Source: Gemmatimonadaceae bacterium
Lineage (GTDB): Bacteria > Gemmatimonadota > Gemmatimonadetes > Gemmatimonadales > Gemmatimonadaceae
DNA length: 64,000 nt
Direction: 5' to 3'
NCBI GenBank assembly: GCA_016742275.1
Contig: JACVCD010000015.1
Coordinates: forward strand, 56,494-120,493
Positions 51,790 through 60,486 of the stretch are shown here, piece by piece. Under the pieces are notes generated by a model. The model did not search any database. It was not told where the DNA came from and saw only the letters and a list, made by a program, of their open reading frames with translations. The translations under genes and the position numbers were made by a program. Within the stretch, counting starts at the first letter, position 1, and every line of letters starts with the position of its first letter.

Positions 51790-53000
51790 AGCCGCGCACA
51801 CTGCTCAAGATGTCGCTGCAGAGCATCGTGAAAAACAAGATGCGCACGCTGCTCACGATGCTTGGTATCGTGATTGGCGTGGGCGCCGTGATCGTCATGG
51901 TGGCCATCGGCAATGGTGCCCAGTCGCAGATCGAAGGTCAGATCGCCAACCTCGGTACCAACCTGATCGTCGTCACACCCGGTGCCACAAACACGGGCGG
52001 CGCCAGTCAGGGTGCACAGTCGTTCAATCGACTCACGATTGATGACATGGAGAAGATCCAGCGTGAGGCCAGTCTGCTCACGGCGGTTTCCCCTGTCATC
52101 AACACGCGCACGCAGGTCGTGACACCGAGTGGCAATTGGCGTACGGAAGTGAACGGTGTGTCGACGGGTTTCTTCCAGATTCGTAACTGGACGCTCGAAA
52201 GTGGTGCGCTGTTCACCGATGAAGACGTGCGCGCCAAGCGGACCGTGGTGTTGCTCGGCAAGACCGTAGCCGATGGTCTCTTCCCCGATGGAGACGCTGT
52301 TGGCGCGCGAGTTCGACTTGGCCGCACGCCGTTCACGGTGATTGGTGTGTTGGCGGCCAAGGGTCAGGCCGCCAATGGCACTGACCAGGACGATATCGTG
52401 GCTGTGCCCTACACCACCGCGCAGAGCCGCATCAGCAACTTCTTCTTCGTCGGACAGATCCTGTCCATGACGGCCAGCCCGCGGGACATTCCGCTGGCCA
52501 TGGAAGAGATTCGCGGCATCATGCGTGAGTCGCACAACATCGATGGTGGTGCGGACGATTTTACCGTTCGTGATCAGACTGTGCTGGCATCGGCAGCCAC
52601 CAGCACCACCAGTGTCATGACCGCACTGCTTGCCGCCATCGCCTCGATTTCGCTCGTGGTCGGCGGCATTGGCATCATGAACATCATGTTGGTGTCGGTT
52701 ACCGAACGTACGCGTGAGATCGGTATTCGCATGGCCATTGGCGCGCGCGGTTCCGACGTGTTGACGCAATTCCTCGTTGAGAGCGTGGTGCTGAGTCTCA
52801 TGGGCGGCATCCTCGGACTCGCCATCGGCATTGGCGGCGCGATGGTGATTGGCCGATTCACGGGATGGCACACGTCCACTTCGTTGTCGTCGATTCTCAT
52901 TGCCACCGGATTCTCGGCGGCGGTTGGTGTGTTCTTCGGCTACTACCCGGCGCGCCGTGCGGCAGCGCTCGATCCCATACAGGCGCTGCGCCATGAATAA
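51786..53000 (+). CDS. MacB-like ABC transporter permease
   Basis: This 404-residue permease has four transmembrane helices: one at the N-terminus (LLTMLGIVIGVGAVIVMVAI) and three at the C-terminus. Between them lies a large periplasmic MacB_PCD domain (SRLTIDDMEKIQR-like region, then SNFFFVGQILSMTASP) and the FtsX core (GGIGIMNIMLVSVTERTREIG). It is a mechanotransmission exporter for peptides, lipids or macrolides. It overlaps the ATPase start (ATGA). Confidence 0.93.
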   Translation: MKPRTLLKMSLQSIVKNKMRTLLTMLGIVIGVGAVIVMVAIGNGAQSQIEGQIANLGTNLIVVTPGATNTGGASQGAQSFNRLTIDDMEKIQREASLLTAVSPVINTRTQVVTPSGNWRTEVNGVSTGFFQIRNWTLESGALFTDEDVRAKRTVVLLGKTVADGLFPDGDAVGARVRLGRTPFTVIGVLAAKGQAANGTDQDDIVAVPYTTAQSRISNFFFVGQILSMTASPRDIPLAMEEIRGIMRESHNIDGGADDFTVRDQTVLASAATSTTSVMTALLAAIASISLVVGGIGIMNIMLVSVTERTREIGIRMAIGARGSDVLTQFLVESVVLSLMGGILGLAIGIGGAMVIGRFTGWHTSTSLSSILIATGFSAAVGVFFGYYPARRAAALDPIQALRHE

Positions 53001-53022
53001 GCGCGCGCTACGGAGATTCTTC

Positions 53023-54372
53023 ATGCACCGGACTGCTCTCCAGCTGGTGGCAGTGACACTGACGGCATTGCTGCCCCTTTCGCATGCGCTGCAGGCACAG
53101 ACAGCCACCACGGTCACCTTTGAAGACGCCGTGCGCCTGGCACTCAAGCAGAGTGTCACCGTTCGGCAGGCCAGCAATACGGCCGCCAACAGCGAGGCCA
53201 CGGTGCGGCAGCGCTCGCAGGCCCTGTTGCCGAATTTCACCCTGTCGACCAGTACGACCGAAAACTACGGCTACAACTTCAATCAGAACGAAGGCCGTAT
53301 CGTTGACCAAGCCACGACAAACTTCCAGATCGGCGCCAACTCCGGTGTGACGTTGTACGACGGCGGACGCAATCGCGCCAACTTGCGCGAGGCGCGTCTC
53401 ACCGATGCGGCCAACGAATCGGATCTCGTGCGTGCGCGGCAAACCGCCGTATTCACCGTGGCGGCGCAGTACCTCACCCTGGTGCAGGCGCAGGAGCAGT
53501 TGCGTGTACAGCGTGACAACCTGCTCGCGCAGCGCGCGCAGGACAGCGTCATTCAGCGATTGGTGCGGGCCGGCGCGCGTCCAATCTCCGATCAATATCA
53601 GCAGCAAGCCACAGTCGCGAGCGCACAGTTCTCAGTGGTATCGGCCGAACGCAATTCAGAAGCCGCGAGCGTGTCGCTCATCCAGACGCTGCAGCTCGAT
53701 CCACTGGGCCGCTATCGCTTCGTGCCACCAGCCATGAGCGACTCGGTGCGCGTGGCGCGCTTCGATCTCGACAGCCTGCTCACCAAGGCGCTGGGGTCAC
53801 GTGCCGATCTCGCGGCACTCAAGACGCGCATGGAAGCCAGTCGGCAATCCATTTCCAGTGCTTCTGGCGCACGGTTGCCGTCGCTGTCCATGAACCTCGG
53901 CTACAGTTCGGCCTTCAACTCGGCCAGCAATCTCACATTCAACGATCAGCTATCGCAGCGCCGCAATGGATCGCTGGGTGTGTCCATCAGCGTGCCGATC
54001 TTCGATCGTGGTGTCGCGAGCGTTGCCACGCAGCAGGCACGCATCGCCGCCGACAATGTGCGGCTGCAGCAGGAAGATCGCGCGCAGACGGTGGCCGGAG
54101 AAATCCGGCGCGCCTATCTGGATCATGCAGCCGCCGTGCAGCAATTCGAAGCCGCGCAGGCGCAGTTGCGTGCATCCGAGTTGGCGGCCAGTACGACACT
54201 TCGTCGGTATGAAGTGGGAGCCGGCACGTTGGTGGAAGTCACCACCGCCCGTGCGCAGCTGGTGCAGGCGGCCAGCGCGGTGGTCACGGCGCGGTTTACC
54301 CTAGCCTTCCAGCAGTCGCTCATGTCGTACTACGTGGGTGATCTCGTGCCGGAGCAGGTGGCGCTACAGTAA
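53023..54372 (+). CDS. TolC-family outer-membrane channel
   Basis: This 449-residue protein has a signal peptide (ALQLVAVTLTALLPLSHALQAQ) and two repeats of the outer-membrane efflux domain with long coiled helices (EDAVRLALKQSVTVRQASN; RADLAALKTRMEASRQS) and strand segments. It completes the tripartite pump. ATG 53023 is chosen because GGAG lies seven bases upstream; ATG 52993 overlaps the permease but has no Shine-Dalgarno. Confidence 0.91.
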   Translation: MHRTALQLVAVTLTALLPLSHALQAQTATTVTFEDAVRLALKQSVTVRQASNTAANSEATVRQRSQALLPNFTLSTSTTENYGYNFNQNEGRIVDQATTNFQIGANSGVTLYDGGRNRANLREARLTDAANESDLVRARQTAVFTVAAQYLTLVQAQEQLRVQRDNLLAQRAQDSVIQRLVRAGARPISDQYQQQATVASAQFSVVSAERNSEAASVSLIQTLQLDPLGRYRFVPPAMSDSVRVARFDLDSLLTKALGSRADLAALKTRMEASRQSISSASGARLPSLSMNLGYSSAFNSASNLTFNDQLSQRRNGSLGVSISVPIFDRGVASVATQQARIAADNVRLQQEDRAQTVAGEIRRAYLDHAAAVQQFEAAQAQLRASELAASTTLRRYEVGAGTLVEVTTARAQLVQAASAVVTARFTLAFQQSLMSYYVGDLVPEQVALQ

Positions 54373-54424
54373 TCTCTCGCGCACGTCCTGAGCGATGAGC
54401 GGGCGCTGGGGTTAGGTTCCCTGC

Positions 54425-56272
54425 ATGCCTCATCGCCCACGACAGCGAGTACGTCGACTGTCGCGACTGGCGACGCGTCGCATGCTGCAGGGTTCGCGCA
54501 CCGCGTGGGACCAGGTACTTGCGGCGCTCGATCGCCTTGGACTCGATGAACACGCCATTCTTCTGCTGTTCGGCGCGTTGATCGGAGTTGCTGCCGGTAC
54601 CGGTGTCGTGACATTCTATCGCGTCATCGACCTGAGCTACGCCGTCTTCTTTGAATGGCCGGAGCGGGTGCTGCCGCAGCTCCCGCGTCTGTTCTACCGC
54701 CCGATCACCACGGCATTGGCACTTGGTGTGGCGTGGTGGACCTGGCGTCGCCTGGGTCGCGGTCAGGATGGCATGACTGTGCCAGACGTGCAACTTGCCG
54801 TCGTTCGACGCAACGGTCGGATTCATCCGCGTCGGGCCTTTGGCCGCACGCTGGCCAGCGCCATGACCATTGGTGGCGGTGGGTCGGCCGGCAGCGAAGG
54901 ACCAGTTGCCGTGCTTGGCGCAGCGCTGGGCTCACTGGTCAGTCGCCTCTTCAAATTCACGGCCGACCGTACGCGTGTCCTTGTTGGTGCTGGCGCGGCT
55001 GCTGCGATCAGCGCCGCATTCAATGCGCCGCTCGCGGGCGCGTTCTTCGCGCTTGAAGAGATTCTCGGTTCATTCCGGGTTGCGCATTTTGCACCGGTCG
55101 TGGTGGCCAGCGTGGCCGGCGCCATTTTGTCACGCTCAGTGTTTGGCAATCATCCGGCCTTCCTGCTGCCGGAAGCCTACAGCTATCAGAACACCATCGA
55201 AGTCGCGCTGTTCTTCCCACTGCTCGGCGTGATCTGCGGCATCGTGTCGGTGTTCTTTGTGCGATGGCATTTTGGCATTGGTGCCTGGGCCCAGGAGCTA
55301 CGTACACGCTATCCGCGTAGTGAGGCCGCCATGCCGTGGATGGCTGGTGCCCTGGTGGGTGGCATGGTGGTGGCATCACGAGGCATGCTGGTCGGCACGG
55401 GACACCTGTCCATTCCGCTGGCATCGTTTGCCCAAACGGCGTGGTGGGCTCTTCTCCTGCTCGCCGTCGGAAAGATCGTGGCCACCGCCATCACACTGCA
55501 CGGTGGCGGATCGGGTGGCTTGTTCACTCCATCACTCTTCGTTGGTGGTGCGGTGGGCAGCGCCATGGGCGTTCTGATTCGCGCATGGATACCGGCCATT
55601 GCGGTCTCACCCGAGGCGTACGCACTGGTCGGCATGGGCGCAGTGGTCGCGGCAACGACCGGTGCCCCACTCACAGCCATTCTGCTGGTGTTCGAAATCA
55701 CGGGTGACTACGCCATCGTGCCTCCACTCATGGTCGCGGTGGTAATCTGCCAGTTGTTTGCGCGACGTTTCGAACGGGATGATCTCTACAGTGGATGGCT
55801 ACGCCGACGCGGCATCACGCTTGCGCATGGCGCAGATCGCGACGTGCTTGGTACGCTGACCGTGGCAGATGCACTTGATCGCGACCCGGTGACCGCGCGC
55901 GTGTCGGATCCGGTGGACGGTCTGCTGCTTGCGGCGGGTCAACGCGATCAGCACGTCGTGCCCGTCGTGAACGCACAGCACCAACTACTCGGCGTGATCA
56001 CCCTTGGGGAACTGGGCGTGGCCGCGCGCGAACCCTCTGCTGCCGATGCCATACGTGTGGCATCGGACCTGATGCAGGAATCTGAAGCGGTCACTACGGA
56101 CGATTCCCTGTTGGTGGCCATTCGGCGTATGGGCGTGCGTGGGTTGGCGTCCCTTCCGGTTGTTGAACCCGCCACTGGTCGGCTGATTGGCATTGTTGAT
56201 CGCGGACATATCCTCACGCTCTACGATCAAGCCGTGTCGGACTCTGACGGCGACACCATCTCTCCCACCTGA
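54425..56272 (+). CDS. ClC-family chloride channel/transporter with CBS domains
   Basis: This 615-residue protein has the ClC fold: GGGGSAGSEGPVAVLGAALG (GxEGP with the gating Glu), GAAAAISAAFNAPLAGAFFALEE and HGGGSGGLFTPSLFVGGAVG. Two C-terminal CBS domains follow (about 475-530 and 545-600: VTARVSDPVDGLLLAAGQRDQ; VTTDDSLLVAIRRMG). It moves chloride, possibly in exchange for protons; a CLC-F type cannot be excluded. It is 52 bp after tolC and 14 bp before the Ca2+ antiporter. Confidence 0.92.
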   Translation: MPHRPRQRVRRLSRLATRRMLQGSRTAWDQVLAALDRLGLDEHAILLLFGALIGVAAGTGVVTFYRVIDLSYAVFFEWPERVLPQLPRLFYRPITTALALGVAWWTWRRLGRGQDGMTVPDVQLAVVRRNGRIHPRRAFGRTLASAMTIGGGGSAGSEGPVAVLGAALGSLVSRLFKFTADRTRVLVGAGAAAAISAAFNAPLAGAFFALEEILGSFRVAHFAPVVVASVAGAILSRSVFGNHPAFLLPEAYSYQNTIEVALFFPLLGVICGIVSVFFVRWHFGIGAWAQELRTRYPRSEAAMPWMAGALVGGMVVASRGMLVGTGHLSIPLASFAQTAWWALLLLAVGKIVATAITLHGGGSGGLFTPSLFVGGAVGSAMGVLIRAWIPAIAVSPEAYALVGMGAVVAATTGAPLTAILLVFEITGDYAIVPPLMVAVVICQLFARRFERDDLYSGWLRRRGITLAHGADRDVLGTLTVADALDRDPVTARVSDPVDGLLLAAGQRDQHVVPVVNAQHQLLGVITLGELGVAAREPSAADAIRVASDLMQESEAVTTDDSLLVAIRRMGVRGLASLPVVEPATGRLIGIVDRGHILTLYDQAVSDSDGDTISPT

Positions 56273-56286
56273 CCCACACCGACACC

Positions 56287-57252
56287 GTGCCTCCTCTTCT
56301 GCAATTCGTGCTCGCACTCGCGTTGCTGCTGGCTGCGGCGCACTTCTTCACGCATGCGGCGCAACGCATTGGCTTGGCGCTCGGCATGTCACCTTTTGTG
56401 GTGGGCGTGTTCATCATTGCCATTGGCACATCACTGCCGGAGTTGGTCGCTTCGCTGCTCAGCGTGCGCGATGGGGCATCTGAAATTGTGCCCGGCAATG
56501 TGCTCGGCGCCAACGCCGCCAATCTCCTGCTGATTTTGGGTACGGTGAGCGCCATGGCTCCGGGTGGGCGCATTCTGCTCGGAGAACAGTATCTCTTCAT
56601 CGATTTGCACTTTCTGCTTGGCGCCACGCTCGCTGTTGCCACGACCATGGCGGATGGTCGGATCGTGCCGCTCGAAGGCGCTATCCTTCTGGCAGCGTAC
56701 GTGTTGTACATCGTGTACTTGATGGCTGAGGGCCGGACCGCCAGCGCCGAGGCAGAACAAGCCGAGGCTGCGCCTCTTGTGACGCGTCGCGCCGCCCCGT
56801 TGCTGCGTGACACCGGCATTCTCGTGGCGAGCGGTGCGGTGATCTATGTGGGCGGCGAACAGACCGTCTCGTCGCTGCAGATGGTAGCCGGCGCTGCAGG
56901 CATTTCACCGGCAATTGCTTCCGTAACCATTCTGTCCATCGGCACCACGCTGCCTGAGTTCGCCGTCAGCATTGTGGCGGCTCGTGCAGGTCAGGCGGCG
57001 TTGGCGGTAGGCAATGTACTGGGATCCTGCGTCTTCAATGCGCTGGCCGTTGCCGGCGCCGCCGGGTTGGCCAGCGGTTCGCGCGGCGTCGAAGTCACCG
57101 ACAAACTGCGCTTCTTCGCCTTGCCGTTTGTTGGTGCCAGCGCTCTGCTGTTCTACCTGCTCACGCAGGACAAGCGCATTTCCAGATGGGAAGGTCTGCT
57201 GTTGCTGGTGCTGTTTGCGCTGTTCATGGTGAAAATCGGAGATCTGGGGTGA
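56287..57252 (+). CDS. CaCA-family sodium/calcium antiporter
   Basis: This 321-residue antiporter starts at GTG 56287 and has about ten transmembrane helices in two inverted repeats. The alpha motifs are IIAIGTSLPELVASLLSVRDG with GNVLGANAANLLLILG, and ILSIGTTLPEFAVSIVAAR with GNVLGSCVFNALAVAG. These hold the ion-coordinating Glu and Asn. It exchanges Ca2+ for Na+ or H+. Its 3' end overlaps the convergent arsC by 29 bp. Confidence 0.94.
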   Translation: MPPLLQFVLALALLLAAAHFFTHAAQRIGLALGMSPFVVGVFIIAIGTSLPELVASLLSVRDGASEIVPGNVLGANAANLLLILGTVSAMAPGGRILLGEQYLFIDLHFLLGATLAVATTMADGRIVPLEGAILLAAYVLYIVYLMAEGRTASAEAEQAEAAPLVTRRAAPLLRDTGILVASGAVIYVGGEQTVSSLQMVAGAAGISPAIASVTILSIGTTLPEFAVSIVAARAGQAALAVGNVLGSCVFNALAVAGAAGLASGSRGVEVTDKLRFFALPFVGASALLFYLLTQDKRISRWEGLLLLVLFALFMVKIGDLG

Positions 57253-57739
57253 CCGGGCGCCCGCGATGTATCGCCATCGCACTCTCCGAGATTTGTTCAG
57301 GCGCCAGGGATTCGAGTGGAAGTGCCAAGAGTGCTTCCACTCGGTCCCGGATGGCGTTGTAGCTCTCGGCGAAGGCCCGCCGCGCGTCCTCAGGTAGAGC
57401 GTGATCCGCAGGATCCGGCATACCCCAATGCACCTGTGTGCCGGCTCCCGGGAAAAACGGACATACGTCCCGCGCATTGTCGCACACGGTAATGACCAGA
57501 TCGTACGAGCGTCCGCTGACATCCTGAATGGATTGCGGTTGTCGATCACGCCAGATGATTCCGTGAGCCGCCAGTGTTTCCACCGCGTACGGATTGATGC
57601 GCGCGGCAGGACGCGAACCCGCAGACTCCGCTTCAACCCGCCCGGCCCCTCGCGCCACGCCGAGCGTGGCAAACAGTGCCTCGGCCATCTGACTTCGGGC
57701 GGAGTTGCCGGTGCACAGCACGAGAATGCGGTAGGCCAT
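57224..57739 (-). CDS. arsC: Arsenate reductase, low-molecular-weight phosphatase type
   Basis: This 171-residue enzyme has the P-loop LVLCTGNSARSQMAEAL and the redox pair region VCDNARDVCPFFPG of thioredoxin-linked ArsC, then HWGMPDPA. It reduces As(V) to As(III) for methylation by the ArsM encoded upstream. It is the last gene of the arsR-arsM-arsN2-arsC run. The C-terminal ~28 residues extend beyond the usual domain end and overlap the antiporter gene. Confidence 0.93.
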   Translation of the reverse strand: MAYRILVLCTGNSARSQMAEALFATLGVARGAGRVEAESAGSRPAARINPYAVETLAAHGIIWRDRQPQSIQDVSGRSYDLVITVCDNARDVCPFFPGAGTQVHWGMPDPADHALPEDARRAFAESYNAIRDRVEALLALPLESLAPEQISESAMAIHRGRPVTPDLRFSP

Positions 57740-57749
57740 GAGGTTCTGC

Positions 57750-58223
57750 CTATGCTAGTGGCGTTGTGATGGAGCGACGCATGACCACCGCCGACGCGGG
57801 ACACGCATGCGTGAACTCGGCGGTGGTGGCGATATCAGATGGAACCACATCACGCGCCACGCGTTCAAACCCGAAACGCGGGAAGTAGAGCTCAGCGGTC
57901 ATGGTCAACAGATAGAGCGCCGCAACGCCTCGAGCTTCCGCCTGCGCCACGGCGTGCTCCACTAGCCGATGACCGAGCCCCTGCTGCTGCATGTCGGGTC
58001 GCACAGCAACTGATCGCAGCAGCGCATGCTCGCAGCATTCTTCAATGCCCACGACGCCCGACAATGAGGCGGATTCGCTCATGTCCTCAGCCACCAGAAA
58101 CTGGGAGGGATCACGATCAAAGAGTTTGTCGAGATCGTCCGTTGGCAGATCAAGCGAGCCGAGGAGTTGCGCGATGGCCTGTCGATCATCGGCGGTCGCA
58201 CTTCGTATGCGGCTCGTGGACAT
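57750..58223 (-). CDS. arsN2: GNAT acetyltransferase, ArsN2-like
   Basis: This 157-residue GNAT protein has the acetyl-CoA loop SVAVRPDMQQQGLGHRLVEHA and the terminal FPRFGFERVARDVVPSDI. It matches the acetyltransferases often found in ars operons (ArsN2). ArsN1 acetylates the arsenical phosphinothricin analogue arsinothricin; the ArsN2 substrate is not settled. The start shares one base with the arsM stop (TAATG), so the two are coupled. Confidence 0.83.
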   Translation of the reverse strand: MSTSRIRSATADDRQAIAQLLGSLDLPTDDLDKLFDRDPSQFLVAEDMSESASLSGVVGIEECCEHALLRSVAVRPDMQQQGLGHRLVEHAVAQAEARGVAALYLLTMTAELYFPRFGFERVARDVVPSDIATTAEFTHACPASAVVMRRSITTPLA

Positions 58224-59056
58224 TATGCCGGCTTCCTGGCGCGAACAAACGCCGCCATCACACGACCGTCGACCTGTGCCAGTTGATCGTCCGAGTCGAC
58301 TCCGGCGTCGCGCAGAAATTGCCGTGCATCATCCGCGCGATAGATGCGCGTTGGCTCGATCGATGCGTCGACGAAACCCACTTCAGCCAGCAGTCGCAGA
58401 AACTCGCTTTCCTCGAGCGCGCCGGCCACGCATCCCACCCACAGTTCCATCGAGCGACGAATGGCGTCGGGCACGTCACCGCGAATGACGACATCACTCA
58501 CCGCAAATCGTCCACCTGGTGCAAGCACACGAAAGGCTTCACGCAGGACCTCGCGCTTGTCAGCGGACAGGTTGATGACACAGTTGGAGATGATGACATC
58601 CACGGTCGCATCGGGCAGAGGAATCTGCTCAATGTGGCCCTCCAGAAATTCAACGTTCTCGACACCGGCGTCCTGCGCGTTCTTGCGGGCAAGGGCCAGC
58701 ATGTCACCGGTCATATCCAAGCCATAGGCCTTTCCGGTTGGCCCAACGCGCCGCGCCGAGAGCAGCACATCAATTCCGCCACCGGAGCCAAGGTCCAGCA
58801 CCGTTTCACCAATTCCAAGTTCAGCCAATGCCGTTGGATTACCACAGCCCAGTGAGGCGAGAACCGCGTCGGTAGGCAGTTCCTCGATCTGCCCACTCAC
58901 GTAGAGATTCGAGGAGATGGGGTCGTACACCTGCCCGCCCGGACCACATCCGCTCCCTCCGCAGCACGCCCCAGCGAGCGGCTCATTGCTGACCCCAAGG
59001 ACCCGGCGCGCCACCGCGCCATAGCGAGCCTGCACGAGTTCGGTGATCTCTGTCAT
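58223..59056 (-). CDS. arsM: Arsenite S-adenosylmethionine methyltransferase
   Basis: This 277-residue SAM methyltransferase has a Cys-rich N-terminus (GACCGGSGCGPGG), SAM motif VLDLGSGGGIDVLLSARRVG, EGHIEQIPLPDATVDVIISNCVINL and ELWVGCVAGALEE. The last two supply the conserved arsenite-binding Cys pair. It methylates As(III) to volatile or less toxic products. ATG 59056 is chosen: GGGAG is five bases upstream and the family starts there. An operator-like copy lies at 59069-59086. Confidence 0.92.
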   Translation of the reverse strand: MTEITELVQARYGAVARRVLGVSNEPLAGACCGGSGCGPGGQVYDPISSNLYVSGQIEELPTDAVLASLGCGNPTALAELGIGETVLDLGSGGGIDVLLSARRVGPTGKAYGLDMTGDMLALARKNAQDAGVENVEFLEGHIEQIPLPDATVDVIISNCVINLSADKREVLREAFRVLAPGGRFAVSDVVIRGDVPDAIRRSMELWVGCVAGALEESEFLRLLAEVGFVDASIEPTRIYRADDARQFLRDAGVDSDDQLAQVDGRVMAAFVRARKPA

Positions 59057-59068
59057 AGATTCTCCCAG

Positions 59069-59086
59069 CAAAATTTGTTGATATGT
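59069..59086. promoter_or_regulatory. Second ArsR-type operator copy, before arsM
   Basis: CAAAATTTGTTGATATGT matches CAAAATTGTTTTATATGT at 59527-59544 at 15 of 18 positions in the same orientation. It lies 13 bp before arsM inside the 100-bp arsR-arsM gap, which suggests an internal ArsR-controlled site. Confidence 0.5.
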
Positions 59087-59156
59087 AAGACCCAAGAAAC
59101 GCGCCGCAGACCAACCGGCGCGAGGACTGGCTATTCGAACGCAGGCACCCGGACAG

Positions 59157-59513
59157 TCAGTCGCAACAGCGTCCAAATACGGTCAAGCGGCGACTCCCCG
59201 AACCACTCCGTGAACTGCCCGTATCGGCCGTGCCGAGCACTCGAACAATGTCGTGCACTTCGGTCAACGCTTCGGCGTTTACGGTGTAATACATCCACCG
59301 GCCTTCACGGCGGTCCGTGACAAGACCGGCTTCCCGCAACACCCGCAAGTGGAACGACAATCGCGACTGTGCGGCATCGAGTGCACCCTGCAGATCACAC
59401 ACACACTGCTCCCCATCGCGCAGGAGATCGAGGATGGCGAGGCGCGTTTCGTCGGACAGTGCATGGAACAGCTGCACGGCCCGCGCGTTGTCGAGGGCAA
59501 AGGTCGAAGGCAC
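59157..59513 (-). CDS. arsR: ArsR/SmtB-family arsenic-responsive repressor
   Basis: This 118-residue winged-helix repressor has ALSDETRLAILDLLRDGEQC, the arsenic-sensing CVCDL in the alpha-3 region, the recognition helix AQSRLSFHLRVLREAGLVTD and wing GRWMYYTVN. A CCD sequence ends the protein and may add a third thiolate. It is first in the ars run and sits just downstream of the palindrome at 59523-59542. As(III) binding releases it from DNA. Confidence 0.93.
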   Translation of the reverse strand: MPSTFALDNARAVQLFHALSDETRLAILDLLRDGEQCVCDLQGALDAAQSRLSFHLRVLREAGLVTDRREGRWMYYTVNAEALTEVHDIVRVLGTADTGSSRSGSGSRRLTVFGRCCD

Positions 59514-59522
59514 GATCCGATT

Positions 59523-59542
59523 ATATCAAAATTGTTTTATAT
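59523..59542. promoter_or_regulatory. ArsR operator, AT-rich palindrome
   Basis: ATATCAAAATTGTTTTATAT is palindromic at 7 of 8 outer base pairs, starts 9 bp before the arsR ATG and stands out as the AT-richest site in the area. A related copy precedes arsM. Confidence 0.7.
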
Positions 59543-59688
59543 GTCAATTGGCTTGTTCCTGCTACGCCCCTGGATAGAGTTCAGAGTCGGGTGACGCCGT
59601 GCGGTACCACCGAGGTAGCGCTTTTGCACCCAACAACCGTTTTGACACGGCTTCCGAGCCGGTCGTCCCATCCTGATTCCTTCGCACC

Positions 59689-60486
59689 ATGCGAATGCCC
59701 ATTGTAGCTCGCCTCGCTGGACTCTCGCTGATGGTGAGCCTGGGCTCCGGTGCGGTGCTCCATACCACAGAATCAGTAGTTCAGCCGGCGAGTGCTGCCC
59801 TCGTTCCTGGCGTAGCACCCGTACCCTTCAGCGTGGGTGAAGTACTGACGTACAAGGCCAGCTTCGGTGGTATCTCGGCCGGCTCTGCGCGCATGGAAGT
59901 GTCGCGCATCGATACTCTGCGCGGCCGTCCGGCCTATCACGTGGTCTTCAGCATCGATGGTGGCATCCCGTTCTTCCGGGTGCACGATCGCTACGAAAGC
60001 TGGATCGATGTCGAAACGCTGTCGTCGCTCAAGCATGTGCAGCGCATCAGCGAAGGTCGGTACAAACGGGAAACCACGTACGAGATGTTTCCCGAGTCGT
60101 CGCAGTATCGACGGAACACTGATCCGCTGGAGCCCAGTGTTCCCAATCCGCTCGACGATGGGTCATTCATCTACGCGGTGCGCGCGGCGGCGGTGAAGCC
60201 CGGCGAGACGCGCCGCGAAGATCGATACTTTCGCCCCGATCGCAATCCGGTGATTCTGACCGGCGTCAAGTACGACACCATCAAGGTGGCCGCCGGCACA
60301 TTTCCATCGGTGGTCGTCCGACCGACCATTCGCACCAAGGGCATTTTCTCCGAAGGTGGCGATGCGCAGGTGTGGTTCAGCGACGATGCGCATCGCATTC
60401 CGGTGCAAGTGAAAACCAAGTTTGCCAAGTTTTCACTCACACTATCGCTCACCTCAGTGGTGTACGGAAAGAGCGCGACGCATTGA
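59689..60486 (+). CDS. DUF3108-domain exported protein
   Basis: This 265-residue protein has a signal peptide (RLAGLSLMVSLGSGAVLHT) and a DUF3108 beta-sandwich: VGEVLTYKASFGGISAGSARM, GIPFFRVHDRYESWID, KYDTIKVAAGTFPSVVVRPT and VWFSDDAHRIPVQVKTK. Members are periplasmic proteins of unknown role, sometimes near outer-membrane biogenesis genes. It is monocistronic. Its end overlaps the convergent gene by 38 bp. Confidence 0.85.
   Translation: MRMPIVARLAGLSLMVSLGSGAVLHTTESVVQPASAALVPGVAPVPFSVGEVLTYKASFGGISAGSARMEVSRIDTLRGRPAYHVVFSIDGGIPFFRVHDRYESWIDVETLSSLKHVQRISEGRYKRETTYEMFPESSQYRRNTDPLEPSVPNPLDDGSFIYAVRAAAVKPGETRREDRYFRPDRNPVILTGVKYDTIKVAAGTFPSVVVRPTIRTKGIFSEGGDAQVWFSDDAHRIPVQVKTKFAKFSLTLSLTSVVYGKSATH

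Noticed and set aside
51717..53240. A 507-codon minus-strand open frame across the ABC permease and TolC genes
   Set aside because: It spans two well-defined plus-strand genes and has a composition unlike a folded protein.
59640..59688. TTGACA-like sequence before the DUF3108 gene as a sigma-70 promoter
   Set aside because: No matching -10 hexamer is found at 16-18 bp, so the match is not listed as a feature.
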